From Streptomyces olindensis (lineage in GTDB: Bacteria; Actinomycetota; Actinomycetes; Streptomycetales; Streptomycetaceae), in assembly GCA_000696115.1 (NCBI GenBank), contig JJOH01000001.1, positions 307,410-371,409 on the forward strand: DNA of 64,000 bases, written 5' to 3'. Positions within the stretch are counted from its first letter, which is position 1; every line of letters begins with the position of its first letter. Shown here in pieces: positions 27,272 to 36,484 of the stretch. The notes under the pieces are model-generated. The model saw only the letters and a list, made by a program, of their open reading frames with translations, searched no databases and was not told where the DNA came from. The translations under genes and the position numbers were made by a program.

Positions 27272-30200
27272 TCATCCCGCCAGGCAGGACGGCCCGAGCA
27301 GCACCTTCAGGTCGCCGAAGAGCGCCGGGTCGGGCTTCACCCGGTGCCGGTCCAGGCGGAGCACGGTGGTCTTGGTCGGTCCCTGGAGCTTGATCCGGAC
27401 CTCGCTGTCGCCCTTGTGGTGGCTGAGGACCTCGCCGAGACGGCTCACCAGAGGCGGCGTGACGCGGGTGGCCGGAATGGTGAGGACCACGGGCGCGTTG
27501 GTGCCCGCGTTCGACAGGTCCGGCACCATCAGCTCCATGGCGACGAGCCGCGGCACGTCCTCGCGCTTGTCGAGGCGGCCCTTGACGAACACCACGGCGT
27601 CCTCGACGAGCTGGGTCGAGACGAGCTGGTACGTCGCGGGGAAGAACATGCACTCGATCGAGCCGGCGAGGTCCTCGACGGTGGCGATGGCCCAGGCGTT
27701 GCCCTGCTTCGTCATCTTGCGCTGCAGGCCCGAGATGATGCCGCCGATGGTGACCACGGAGCCGTCCGAGTAGTCACCGCCGGTCAACTGGGAGATACCC
27801 GCGTCGGCCTTGTCGGACAGGATGTGCTCCAGGCCGAACAGCGGGTGGTCGGAGACGTACAGACCGAGCATCTCCCGCTCCTGGGCGAGCAGATAGGTCT
27901 TGTCCCACTCCTCGTCGGTGAACTGCACGTCGAGGCCGAAGCCGGGCTCGCTGCTCTCCTCCTCGCCCATGCCGCCGAAGAGGTCGAACTGCCCCTCGGC
28001 CTCCTTGCGCTTGACCGCGACCACGTTGTCGATCATCGGCTCGTACTGCGCGGTGAGGCCCTTGCGGGTGTGCCCCATGGCGTCGAAGGCGCCGGCCTTG
28101 ATCAGCGACTCGGTGGTGCGCTTGTTGCAGACGACCGCCTCCACCTTGTCGAGGTAGTCCGGGAAGGAGGTGTACTTCCCCTTGGCCTTGCGGCACCTGA
28201 TGATCGACTCGACGACGTTCGTACCGACGTTGCGGACGGCGGAGAGGCCGAAGAGGATCACGTCGTCGCCCTGGGCGGCGAAGTTGGACATCGACTCGTT
28301 GACGTCCGGCGGGAGCACCTTGATGCCCATGCGGCGGCACTCGTTGAGGTAGACGGCCGACTTGTCCTTGTCGTCCTTCACGGACGTCAGGAGCGCGGCC
28401 ATGTACTCGGCGGGGTGGTTCGCCTTCAGGTACGCCGTCCAGTACGAGACGAGTCCGTACGCGGCGGAGTGGGCCTTGTTGAACGCGTAGCCGGCGAAGG
28501 GGACCAGCACGTCCCAGAGCGCCTGGATGGCCTCGTCGCTGTAGCCCTTCTTGCGGGCGCCCTCCTGGAAGAGGACGAAGTTCTTCGCCAGTTCCTCGGG
28601 CTTCTTCTTGCCCATCACGCGGCGGAGGATGTCGGCCTCGCCGAGCGAGTAGCCAGCGATGATCTGGGCGGCCTTCTGCACCTGCTCCTGGTAGACGATC
28701 AAGCCGTAGGTGACGTCCAGGACCTCCTTGAGCGGCTCCTCCAGCTCGGGGTGGATGGGCGTGATCTCCTGCTGCCCGTTCTTGCGCAGCGCGTAGTTCG
28801 TGTGGGAGTTCATGCCCATCGGGCCCGGGCGGTACAGGGCCGACACGGCGGAGATGTCTTCGAAGTTGTCCGGCTTCATCAGCCGGAGCAGGGAGCGCAT
28901 GGGGCCGCCGTCGAACTGGAAGACGCCGAGGGTGTCGCCGCGCTGGAGCAGTTCGAACGTCGTGGGGTCGTCGAGCGGGAGGCTCAGGAGATCGATGTCG
29001 ATCCCCTTGTTGGACTTCACCATCTTGACGGCGTCGTCCATGATCGTCAGGTTGCGCAGGCCGAGGAAGTCCATCTTCAGCAGGCCGAGCGACTCGCAGC
29101 TCGGGTAGTCCCACTGCGTGATGGTCACGCCGTCGGTGTGCCTGACCCAGACGGGCACGTGGTCGGTGATGGTCTCGCTGGACATGATCACGCCGGCGGC
29201 GTGCACGCCCATCTGCCGGACCAGGCCCTCGACGCCCTTGGCGGTGTCGATGACCTTCTTCACGTCGGGCTCGTTCTCGTACATCGCCCGGACCTCGCCC
29301 GCCTCCGAGTAGCGCGGGTGGTTCGGGTCGGTGATGCCGTCCAGGTTGATGCCCTTGCCGAGGACGTCGGCGGGCATGGCCTTGGTGATGCGGTCGCCCA
29401 TCGCGTACGGGTAGCCCAGCACGCGCGCGGAGTCCTTGATCGCGTTCTTGGCCTTGATGGTGCCGTACGTGCCGATCATGGCGACCTTGTCGGCGCCGTA
29501 CTTCTCCGTCACGTACCGGATCACCTCGACGCGCCGACGCTCGTCGAAGTCGATGTCGACATCGGGCATGGAGATGCGCTCGGGGTTGAGGAACCGCTCG
29601 AAGATCAGGCCGTGCGGGATGGGGTCGAGGTCGGTGATGCCGAGGGCGTAGGCGACGATCGAGCCGGCCGCGGAACCACGGCCGGGGCCGACCGCGATGC
29701 CCTGCTTCTTCGCCCACATGATGAAGTCGGCGACGACGAGGAAGTAGCCCGGGAAGCCCATCGAGATGATGGTGTCCATCTCGTACTCGACCTGCTTCAT
29801 GCGGTCGTCCGGGATGCCGTCCGGGAAGCGGCGGTGCATGCCGCGCAGGGTCTCCTCGCGGAACCAGCTGACCTCCGTGTACCCCTCCGGGATGTCGAAC
29901 TTGGGCATGAGGTCGCGCTTCTCGAACATGCCGGTCGTGTCGACCATCTCGGCGATCAGCCGGGTGTTGGCGCAGCCCTCCTGCCAGGCGTCCGAGGAGT
30001 CGATGGCGTACATCTCCTCCGTGGACTTCAGGTAGTAGCCGGTGCCGTCGAACTTGAAGCGGTCCGGGTCGGAGAGGTTCTTGCCGGTCTGGATGCACAG
30101 CAGCGCGTCGTGGGCGGTCGCCTCGTGCGCGTAGGTGTAGTGCGAGTCGTTGGTGACCAGCGGGGGGATGCCGAGCTTCTTGGCGATGTCCAGCAGGCCG

Positions 30201-30811
30201 TCGCGGACCCGGTGCTCGATCTCGATGCCGTGGTCCATCAGCTCCAGGAAGTAGCGGTCCTTGCCGAAGATGTCCTGGTAGTCGGCGGCGGCCTTGAGGG
30301 CCTCGTCGAAGTGGCCGAGGCGCAGCCGGGTCTGGATCTCGCCGGAGGGGCAGCCGGTGGACGCCACGATCCCCTCGGACCACTGGGCGATGGTCTCCTT
30401 GTCCATCCGGGGCCACTTCTGCAGCCAGCCCTCGGCGTAGGCGTCGGAGGAGAGCCGGAAGAGGTTGTGCAGGCCGGTCTTGTTCACCGCCCACATCGTC
30501 TTGTGGGTGTAGCCACCGGAACCGGAGACGTCGTCCCGCTTCTGGTGCGGCTGGCCCCACTGGATCTTGCGCTTGTTGCGGCGCGACTCGGGCGCGACGT
30601 ACGCCTCGATCCCGATGATCGGCGTGACCCCCGCCTTCTGCGCGGAGTGGAAGAAGTCGTACGCCCCGTGGAGGTTGCCGTGGTCGGACATGGCGATGTG
30701 CGTCATGCCCATCTCGTTGCACGCGTTGAACATGTCCTTCAGCCGCGCGGCACCGTCCAGCAGCGAGTACTGGGTGTGGACGTGCAGGTGCGTGAACGGC
30801 GGCTTTGACAC
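27272..30811 (-). CDS. dnaE: DNA polymerase III alpha subunit (DnaE1)
   Basis: A 1179-residue replicative polymerase. The N-terminal PHP domain keeps its metal-binding pattern (HLHVHTQYSLLDG, MSDHGNLHG, GIEAYVAP), so it may have proofreading activity as shown for mycobacterial DnaE1. The palm holds GPGRGSAAGS and the catalytic SMPDVDIDFDERRR. The fingers/tau-binding part follows, with an OB-fold near residues 1000-1080 (VVTIGGIISGLQRKMTKQGNAWAIATVEDLAG). GTG 30811 has GGAGG at suitable spacing. It is transcribed alone and divergently from the DUF2252 gene. Confidence 0.98.
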   Translation of the reverse strand: MSKPPFTHLHVHTQYSLLDGAARLKDMFNACNEMGMTHIAMSDHGNLHGAYDFFHSAQKAGVTPIIGIEAYVAPESRRNKRKIQWGQPHQKRDDVSGSGGYTHKTMWAVNKTGLHNLFRLSSDAYAEGWLQKWPRMDKETIAQWSEGIVASTGCPSGEIQTRLRLGHFDEALKAAADYQDIFGKDRYFLELMDHGIEIEHRVRDGLLDIAKKLGIPPLVTNDSHYTYAHEATAHDALLCIQTGKNLSDPDRFKFDGTGYYLKSTEEMYAIDSSDAWQEGCANTRLIAEMVDTTGMFEKRDLMPKFDIPEGYTEVSWFREETLRGMHRRFPDGIPDDRMKQVEYEMDTIISMGFPGYFLVVADFIMWAKKQGIAVGPGRGSAAGSIVAYALGITDLDPIPHGLIFERFLNPERISMPDVDIDFDERRRVEVIRYVTEKYGADKVAMIGTYGTIKAKNAIKDSARVLGYPYAMGDRITKAMPADVLGKGINLDGITDPNHPRYSEAGEVRAMYENEPDVKKVIDTAKGVEGLVRQMGVHAAGVIMSSETITDHVPVWVRHTDGVTITQWDYPSCESLGLLKMDFLGLRNLTIMDDAVKMVKSNKGIDIDLLSLPLDDPTTFELLQRGDTLGVFQFDGGPMRSLLRLMKPDNFEDISAVSALYRPGPMGMNSHTNYALRKNGQQEITPIHPELEEPLKEVLDVTYGLIVYQEQVQKAAQIIAGYSLGEADILRRVMGKKKPEELAKNFVLFQEGARKKGYSDEAIQALWDVLVPFAGYAFNKAHSAAYGLVSYWTAYLKANHPAEYMAALLTSVKDDKDKSAVYLNECRRMGIKVLPPDVNESMSNFAAQGDDVILFGLSAVRNVGTNVVESIIRCRKAKGKYTSFPDYLDKVEAVVCNKRTTESLIKAGAFDAMGHTRKGLTAQYEPMIDNVVAVKRKEAEGQFDLFGGMGEEESSEPGFGLDVQFTDEEWDKTYLLAQEREMLGLYVSDHPLFGLEHILSDKADAGISQLTGGDYSDGSVVTIGGIISGLQRKMTKQGNAWAIATVEDLAGSIECMFFPATYQLVSTQLVEDAVVFVKGRLDKREDVPRLVAMELMVPDLSNAGTNAPVVLTIPATRVTPPLVSRLGEVLSHHKGDSEVRIKLQGPTKTTVLRLDRHRVKPDPALFGDLKVLLGPSCLAG

Positions 30812-31029
30812 GGCTGCGGCCTCCAGGGAAAACGTTCGTCGAATGGGGTCCGACAGGCTGCGGACAGTCTGGGGGACAGCGTCGAAGTCTATGCCTCGAC
30901 ACTGACACGCGGAGGGCTGACCCGCGTACCTTCGTGCGAGGGTCGCGGGCACTCCCGCGGGCCGCCACACGTTACGCAGGGGACGGACCAGCCGTCCCCG
31001 AGACGTCCTGCACCAGGAGGCACCCAGCG

Positions 31030-32358
31030 ATGTCGTTCCCCCAGCTCAACGGCGAGCAGCGCGGCGACGAGATCCTCGCCGTCTTCGACACCGCCTTCGG
31101 CGAGCTCCTGGCCGCCGACCCGGCCGCGTTCCGCGTGAAGTTCCGGAAGATGGCGGCCTCGGCCTTCGCCTTCTACCGGGGTACGGCCTGCCTCTTCTAC
31201 CGCGATCTGGACCAGGACGGGATACTCGGCGGCCCCTACCTGGACGAGCGCACCTCACGCGTGTGGATCCACGGCGACCTGCACGCGGAGAACTTCGGCA
31301 CGTACATGGACGCGAACGGCCGCCTGATCTTCAACGTCAACGACTTCGACGAGGCCTACGTCGGCCCCTTCACCTGGGACCTGCAGCGCTTCGCCGCGTC
31401 GATCGCGCTGATCGGGTACGCGAAGGCGCTCAGCGACGAGCAGATCACCGAGCTGGTGCAGATCTACGCGGGCGCCTACCGGGAGCGGATCCACGCCCTG
31501 GCCACGGGCGCCAAGAGCGACGAGGTCCCGCCGTTCACGCTGGACACCGCGCAGGGTCCGCTGCTGGACGCGCTGCGTGACGCCCGCTCGCTGACCCGCT
31601 TCGGCCTGCTGGACTCGATGACGGAGATCCGCGACTTCGAGCGCCGCTTCGCGCCGGGCGGCGGCTCCGTCGAGCTGGACGCGGCCACCCGCTACAAGGT
31701 CCTCGCCGCCTTCGACGGCTATCTGGAGACGCTCCCGGACAGCTCCCTGGCCCGCCCGGACTCCTACCGCGTGAAGGACGTCGTCGGCCGGCGCGGCATC
31801 GGCATCGGCTCGGCGGGACTGCCGTCGTACAACATCCTCCTGGAGGGCCACAGCGACGCCCTGGAGAACGACGTCGTGATCTACATCAAGCAGGCCCAGA
31901 CCCCGGCGGTCTCCCGGCACATCACGGACCCGTCGATCCGCGACTACTTCCAGCACGAGGGGCACCGCACGGTCATCTCCCAGCGCGCCCTCCAGGCGCA
32001 CGCCGACCCCTGGCTGGGCTGGACCGAGCTGGACGGCGCGGGCCAGCTGGTCGCCGAGGTCTCGCCGTACGCGGTGGACCTCGACTGGGGCGACATCGAC
32101 GACCCGGAGGAGATCGCCCAGGTGGTGGCCGACCTCGGCCGGGCGACGGCCACGATGCACTCGGCGGCGGACGACCAGTCCGGCGAGTCCCTGGTGCCCT
32201 TCTCCACGGAGCGGGCCATCGACGCGGCGATCGCGGCCGACGAGGACGGCTTCGCACCGCTGCTGGTCGACTTCGCGCACGGCTACGGCGCCCGCGCGCG
32301 TGCCGACCACCAGATCTTCGTGGACCTGTTCCGCAACGGCCGGATTCCGGGTCTGTGA
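31030..32358 (+). CDS. DUF2252 family protein (kinase-like fold)
   Basis: A 442-residue protein. The central motif VWIHGDLHAENFGTYMDANGRLIFNVNDFDEAYVGPFTWDLQRFAAS resembles the HGDxHxxN catalytic loop and DFD metal-binding segment of aminoglycoside phosphotransferase-like kinases and is the hallmark of DUF2252. The YNILLEGHSDALENDVVIYIKQAQ stretch probably carries the N-lobe lysine. The substrate is unknown. The ATG has a strong AGGAGG upstream. The 218-bp divergent region with dnaE contains an 8-bp hairpin (30979-30999) in the leader and no recognised operator. Confidence 0.87.
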   Translation: MSFPQLNGEQRGDEILAVFDTAFGELLAADPAAFRVKFRKMAASAFAFYRGTACLFYRDLDQDGILGGPYLDERTSRVWIHGDLHAENFGTYMDANGRLIFNVNDFDEAYVGPFTWDLQRFAASIALIGYAKALSDEQITELVQIYAGAYRERIHALATGAKSDEVPPFTLDTAQGPLLDALRDARSLTRFGLLDSMTEIRDFERRFAPGGGSVELDAATRYKVLAAFDGYLETLPDSSLARPDSYRVKDVVGRRGIGIGSAGLPSYNILLEGHSDALENDVVIYIKQAQTPAVSRHITDPSIRDYFQHEGHRTVISQRALQAHADPWLGWTELDGAGQLVAEVSPYAVDLDWGDIDDPEEIAQVVADLGRATATMHSAADDQSGESLVPFSTERAIDAAIAADEDGFAPLLVDFAHGYGARARADHQIFVDLFRNGRIPGL

Positions 32359-32406
32359 CGGAAAGACCCTTCACAGGCATCCTTTAGGGGTCCCTTACAG
32401 GCCCCC

Positions 32407-33123
32407 GTGACAGACTCTTCTCTCGCTATGGACATATCCGGGATCCAGCTCAGAGCCGTACGCGCGGCGCTGTTCACGGCAGTGGTCGTGACGCTCAGCA
32501 CCGCGTCGCACGTGCTGCTGTCCCGGGCCCCGCTCCCGCTGGGCACGGTGGCCGCGGTCGCCGCCGCCGTGTTCCTGATCGCCTACGCCCTGGCGGGCCG
32601 CGAGCGCTCCTTCGGGCGGATCGCGGCCCTGCTGATCCCGCTGGAGCTCGCCGCCGACACGGTGTTCACCACGGGTCAGCACGCCTGCTACGGCCGGGCG
32701 GGCGGCCCGGTGGCGGGCCCGCTGCGCTCGGTCGGTCTGGACGTGCTGTGCGGCGGTGGCGAGGTCGGCACCCCGCTGGCCCGCATGGCCGGGGCCACGG
32801 GCACGGAACGCCTCGCGGCCGTGGTCGCCCACGCCGACCCGGCCACCGCCTGGCTGCTGCTCGGCGCGCACATCGGCGTCGGCCTCGTCGCCGCAGTGTG
32901 GCTGCGCCGCGGCGAGCGGGCCCTGGCCGAACTGCTGCGGGCGGTGGCGGCGACGTCGTTCCGGCCGCTGCTGCTGGCGGTCGCCGCGGTGACGTCGCAG
33001 CGGCGACCGGCGGGGCACCGGCTGCCGCCGCGCCCCGCCGACCGCACGCCCACCGCGCGTGACCTGGTCCTCGCGTACTCCCTGGGACGGCGCGGACCGC
33101 CGTGCTCGCCCGCCTTCGCGTAA
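32407..33123 (+). CDS. Four-TM integral membrane protein
   Basis: A 238-residue membrane protein with four hydrophobic segments (about 18-40, 43-62, 70-90 and 143-165) and an Arg/Pro-rich cytoplasmic tail. The loop after the third segment is Gly/Cys-rich (TTGQHACYGRAGG, LDVLCGGGEVG), with Cys and His that could be a metal or redox site. The start is GTG 32407, 48 nt after the DUF2252 stop, with no ribosome-binding site; an ATG seven codons later is possible. It is followed by the DsbA-like gene, and that pairing with paired Cys may hint at a shared redox or metal role. The family is not recognised. Confidence 0.7.
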   Translation: MTDSSLAMDISGIQLRAVRAALFTAVVVTLSTASHVLLSRAPLPLGTVAAVAAAVFLIAYALAGRERSFGRIAALLIPLELAADTVFTTGQHACYGRAGGPVAGPLRSVGLDVLCGGGEVGTPLARMAGATGTERLAAVVAHADPATAWLLLGAHIGVGLVAAVWLRRGERALAELLRAVAATSFRPLLLAVAAVTSQRRPAGHRLPPRPADRTPTARDLVLAYSLGRRGPPCSPAFA

Positions 33124-33218
33124 GGCATACGCCTTCGCACGAGGCGCTTTCGAGCACCGGCAGTCCCCCCTACGTATCCCGCACACGAGTGTGCGCGTCC
33201 CCAACGGAGAACATCACC

Positions 33219-34037
33219 ATGAGCAAGAGGAACAGCCAGGCGGCGAAGTCGGCGGCCCGTGAGCGGCTGCGCGCCGAGCGGGAGCGCGAGGCCAAGCGGG
33301 CCAAGGCCAAGCGGCAGGTCATCGTCGCCTGCTCCATCGTCGGCGTCCTGGCCGTGGCCGGCGGCATAGGTTACGCGGTCGTGCAGGCCAACAAGCCGAC
33401 CCACTGGGAAGCGGTGAAGGACGAGAAGGTCGTCACCCCGGCCAACACCACGGGCACCGACGGCACCACGGTCGTCATCGGCAAGGAGTCGGCGAAGAAG
33501 ACCCTGAAGGTCTACGAGGACCCGCGCTGCCCCGTGTGCGCCCAGTTCGAACAGACCGTCGGCCCGACCCTGAAGAAGGACGTCGACGACGGCAAGTACA
33601 AGATGCAGTTCATCGGTGCCACGTTCATCGACAACAAGGACAACGGCGAGGGCTCGAAGAACGCGCTGAGCGCCCTGGGCGCCGCGCTGAACGTGAGCGA
33701 CAAGGCGTTCCTCGACTACAAGGCCGCGCTGTACTCCGCGAAGTGGCACCCGGAGGAGACGACCGACAAGTTCAAGGACGACAGCTACCTCATCGAGGTC
33801 GCGAACACCGTCCCCGAGCTGAAGGACAACAAGAAGTTCCAGGACGCGGTCGAGAAGGGCACCTACGACGCCTGGGCGATGGCCATGTCCAAGACCTTCG
33901 ACGACAACAAGGACGGCGTGCAGGGCACCCCCTCCTTCGTGATGGACGGCAAGCAGCTCACCGCCGACAGCCAGGGCACGCCGCTGATGACGGTGGACGA
34001 CTTCAACCGGGTCGTGGGCGAGGCCCTGAAGAAGTGA
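33219..34037 (+). CDS. Membrane-anchored DsbA-family thioredoxin-fold protein (CPVC)
   Basis: A 272-residue protein with the same architecture as the one at 4340-5116: a Lys/Arg/Ala-rich charged N-terminus (residues 1-33), a single membrane segment (about 34-56) and an extracytoplasmic thioredoxin domain with CPVC at residues 104-107 (YEDPRCPVCAQFE). GTPSFVMDG supplies the cis-Pro loop. There are no other Cys in the exported domain, unlike its paralogue. ATG 33219 follows CGGAGA. It is preceded by a membrane protein gene and followed by a 14-bp terminator stem. A thiol-disulfide exchange role outside the cell membrane is likely. Confidence 0.9.
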   Translation: MSKRNSQAAKSAARERLRAEREREAKRAKAKRQVIVACSIVGVLAVAGGIGYAVVQANKPTHWEAVKDEKVVTPANTTGTDGTTVVIGKESAKKTLKVYEDPRCPVCAQFEQTVGPTLKKDVDDGKYKMQFIGATFIDNKDNGEGSKNALSALGAALNVSDKAFLDYKAALYSAKWHPEETTDKFKDDSYLIEVANTVPELKDNKKFQDAVEKGTYDAWAMAMSKTFDDNKDGVQGTPSFVMDGKQLTADSQGTPLMTVDDFNRVVGEALKK

Positions 34038-34066
34038 CGGCAGGTCAGGGACCGGCCGGCATGTGA

Positions 34067-34100
34067 AGAGCGGGCGAACTTCCTTCAGTTCGCCCGCTCT
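34067..34100 (+). terminator. Strong terminator after the CPVC gene
   Basis: A perfect 14-bp stem, left arm AGAGCGGGCGAACT at 34067-34080 and right arm at 34087-34100, with a 6-nt loop. It lies 29 nt past the stop and just upstream of the phoD promoter region, isolating phoD from upstream transcription. Confidence 0.8.
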
Positions 34101-34107
34101 GGTGCAT

Positions 34108-34129
34108 ACCGATCAGTAACCTGATCGGT
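34108..34129 (+). promoter_or_regulatory. Perfect palindrome overlapping the phoD -10 region
   Basis: ACCGATCAG at 34108-34116 and CTGATCGGT at 34121-34129 form a perfect 9-4-9 inverted repeat ending one base before the phoD GTG. The central bases form TAACCT (34117-34122), a plausible -10 box 8 nt from the GTG, so the mRNA would be leaderless and a dimeric repressor bound here would block it. No clear PHO-box direct repeat is visible. Confidence 0.55.
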
Positions 34130-34130
34130 C

Positions 34131-35801
34131 GTGACCAGTCGATACAGATCATCGAACACGTCCGAGGGCCTCAACTCCCTCTCCCCGCGCCGCCGTACGG
34201 TCGTCAAGGCCGCGGCGGCGACCGCTGTCCTGGCCGGGCCGCTCGCCGCCTCCCTGCCGGCGCGCGCCGCCGACCAGGCTCCCGCCTTCCTGCACGGCGT
34301 CGCCTCCGGTGACCCGCTGCCGGACGGCGTGCTGCTGTGGACCCGTGTGACGCCGGTCCCGGAGGCGATACCCGGCTCCGGGCTCGGCCCGGACACCGAG
34401 GTGAGCTGGGTGGTCGCCAGGGACAAGGCGTTCACCACCGTCGTCGCCAAGGGCGCCACCACCGCGACCGCCGCCTCCGACCACACGGTGAAGGCCGACA
34501 TCCGCGGCCTGGAACCGGCCACCGACTACTGGTTCCGCTTCTCCGCGGGCGGCACCGACTCCCCCGCCGCCCGCACCCGCACCGCCCCGGCGGCCGACGC
34601 GGCCGTCACGAACCTCCGCTTCGGCGTGGTCTCCTGCGCGAACTGGGAGGCCGGCTACTTCTCCGCGTACCGCCATCTCGCGGCCCGCGGCGACCTGGAC
34701 GCCTGGCTCCATCTGGGCGACTACATCTACGAGTACGGCACCGGCGAGTACGGCACCCGGGGCACGGTCGTCCGCCCGCACGCCCCGGCCCACGAGATCG
34801 TCACGCTCGCCGACTACCGCGTCCGGCACGCGCGGTACAAGACCGACCCGGACCTCCAGGCGCTGCACGCGGCGGCCCCGGTCGTGGCGATCTGGGACGA
34901 CCACGAGTTCGCCAACGACGCCTTCTCGGGCGGCGCGGAGAACCACACGGAAGGCGCCGAGGGCACCTGGTCCGCCCGCCAGGCCGCCGCCAAGCAGGCC
35001 TACTTCGAGTGGATGCCGGTGCGTCCCGCGATCGCCGGCACCACCTACCGCCGGCTGCGCTTCGGCAAGCTGGCCGACCTCTCGCTGCTGGACCTGCGCT
35101 CGTTCCGCTCGCAACAGGTCAAGGTCGGCGACGGCGAGGTCGACGACCCGGACCGCACGCTCACCGGCCGGGCCCAGCTCGACTGGCTCAAGGCGGGCCT
35201 GAAGGCGTCCGACACCACCTGGCGGCTGGTCGGCAACTCCGTGATGATCTCGCCGTTCGCCATCGGCTCGCTCTCCGCCGACCTTCTGAAGCCCCTGGCC
35301 AAGCTGCTGGGCCTGCCGCAGGAGGGCCTCGCCCTCAACACCGACCAGTGGGACGGCTACACCGACGACCGCCGCGAGATCCTGGCACACCTGCGCACGA
35401 ACGCGATCCGCAACACCGTCTTCCTCACCGGTGACATCCACATGGCCTGGGCCAACGACGTTCCGGTGGACGCGGGCACGTACCCGCTCTCCCCGTCGGC
35501 CGCGACGGAGTTCGTGGTCACCTCGGTCACCTCGGACAACCTCGACGACATCGTGAAGGTCCCGGAGGGCACGGTCTCGGCGGTCGCCTCGCCGGTCATC
35601 CGCGCGGCCAACCGGCACGTCCACTGGGTCGACACCGACCGCCACGGGTTCGGCGTCCTGGACCTCACGGCCGAGCGCGCCCAGATGGACTACTACGTCA
35701 TCTCCGACCGCGCGAAGCGCGACGCGACGGCCCAGTGGTCCCGCTCGTACCGCACGCGCAGCGGCACGCAGAAGGTCGAGCGGGTCCACGCCCCGGTGTA
35801 G
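34131..35801 (+). CDS. phoD: Alkaline phosphatase D (PhoD family), Tat-exported
   Basis: A 556-residue phosphodiesterase/phosphatase using Fe3+ and Ca2+. The N-terminus has a Tat signal: a twin-arginine region [12 protein letters not shown] followed by a hydrophobic stretch and an AxA site before [11 protein letters not shown] short N-terminal PhoD domain ([20 protein letters not shown]) precedes the catalytic domain, with [29 protein letters not shown] and LTGDIHMAW holding metal ligands. Such enzymes release phosphate from teichoic acids or phospholipid head groups under phosphate limitation. The predicted transcript starts at or next to the GTG. Confidence 0.94.
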   Translation: MTSRYRSSNTSEGLNSLSPRRRTVVKAAAATAVLAGPLAASLPARAADQAPAFLHGVASGDPLPDGVLLWTRVTPVPEAIPGSGLGPDTEVSWVVARDKAFTTVVAKGATTATAASDHTVKADIRGLEPATDYWFRFSAGGTDSPAARTRTAPAADAAVTNLRFGVVSCANWEAGYFSAYRHLAARGDLDAWLHLGDYIYEYGTGEYGTRGTVVRPHAPAHEIVTLADYRVRHARYKTDPDLQALHAAAPVVAIWDDHEFANDAFSGGAENHTEGAEGTWSARQAAAKQAYFEWMPVRPAIAGTTYRRLRFGKLADLSLLDLRSFRSQQVKVGDGEVDDPDRTLTGRAQLDWLKAGLKASDTTWRLVGNSVMISPFAIGSLSADLLKPLAKLLGLPQEGLALNTDQWDGYTDDRREILAHLRTNAIRNTVFLTGDIHMAWANDVPVDAGTYPLSPSAATEFVVTSVTSDNLDDIVKVPEGTVSAVASPVIRAANRHVHWVDTDRHGFGVLDLTAERAQMDYYVISDRAKRDATAQWSRSYRTRSGTQKVERVHAPV

Positions 35802-35807
35802 CCGCTG

Positions 35808-36377
35808 CTACAGGGTGTCGAGAAAGCCGAGCGCCACCCGCCAGGTGGCCTCGGCCGCTTCCTCGTCGTAGTCCGGCAGGTCGGGGTCGGTGTACAGGTG
35901 GCCGGCCCCGGCGTACCGGTAGACCTCGACGTCGGCGCCCGTGCGGCCCATCTGGAGGTACCAGGCGCTCAGCCAGTCGTCCGTCTCGAACGGGTCCGGC
36001 TCCGCCACGTGCAGCTGGACCGGCAGCTCGTCCACCGTGACGCCCGGCGCGATGTCCGAGGTGCCGTGCAGGAGCAGCAGGCCGCGGGCCTTGTCGTCGC
36101 CGAGGGCGAGGGTCTGGGCGATGGAGGCGCCGAGCGAGAAGCCGGCGTACACCAGCCCGCGCTCCGAGTAGGGCGCGGCCGCGAGCACGGCCCACTTCAG
36201 CAGCTCGTCCTTGCCGATCTTCTCCTTGTGCTCCATGCCCTCCTCGACCGTCTCGAACGTACGCCCCCCGAAGAGGTCGGGCGTCCACACCTCGTGACCG
36301 GCCGACCGCAGCCGGTCAGCGGCCTGGTGCACCGCGGGCCGCAGCCCGAAGGTCGAGTGAAAGAGCATGATGTTCAT
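35808..36377 (-). CDS. Dienelactone hydrolase family protein
   Basis: A 189-residue alpha/beta hydrolase from ATG 36377. The nucleophile elbow is AGFSLGASIAQTLALG with Ser where classical dienelactone hydrolases use Cys. The acid lies in AEPDPFETDDWL and the catalytic His in YAGAGHLYTDPDLPDY. The PDLFGGRTFETVEEGM segment matches the DLH family. The substrate is unknown. It is convergent with phoD, only 6 nt apart, and divergent from the MscS gene. An upstream in-frame extension shows no conserved sequence, so the start MNIMLFHST is preferred. Confidence 0.88.
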   Translation of the reverse strand: MNIMLFHSTFGLRPAVHQAADRLRSAGHEVWTPDLFGGRTFETVEEGMEHKEKIGKDELLKWAVLAAAPYSERGLVYAGFSLGASIAQTLALGDDKARGLLLLHGTSDIAPGVTVDELPVQLHVAEPDPFETDDWLSAWYLQMGRTGADVEVYRYAGAGHLYTDPDLPDYDEEAAEATWRVALGFLDTL

Positions 36378-36471
36378 GAGGCCATGGTGCCAGCCGGGTG
36401 TGACGGGCCGGGATCGCGGCACTACCCAGGACGCCGCCGAAGTCACATGTTCATGCCCCCGGTGAGCCGGT

Positions 36472-36484
36472 TAGGTTCGGGGGC
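36472..36484 (+). promoter_or_regulatory. Putative -10 box for mscS leaderless transcript
   Basis: TAGGTT at 36472-36477 lies 7 nt before the ATG at 36485. A GGGGG stretch between could also act as a weak ribosome-binding site, so leaderless initiation is less certain here than at 21512. Confidence 0.4.

Noticed and set aside
27344..30808. A 1154-codon open frame antisense to dnaE
   Set aside because: Shadow of dnaE codon bias; Val/Gly/Leu/Asp-rich without recognisable domains.
30812..31029. LexA/SOS box in the dnaE divergent region
   Set aside because: AACGTTCGTCGAA-like sequence has no CGAAC-n4-GTTCG symmetry. The 8-bp GGGGACGG hairpin is more likely just leader structure.
34080..34107. 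PHO box upstream of phoD
   Set aside because: GTTCGCC resembles one half repeat (GTTCACC), but it lies in the upstream terminator stem and no second copy occurs at 11-bp spacing.
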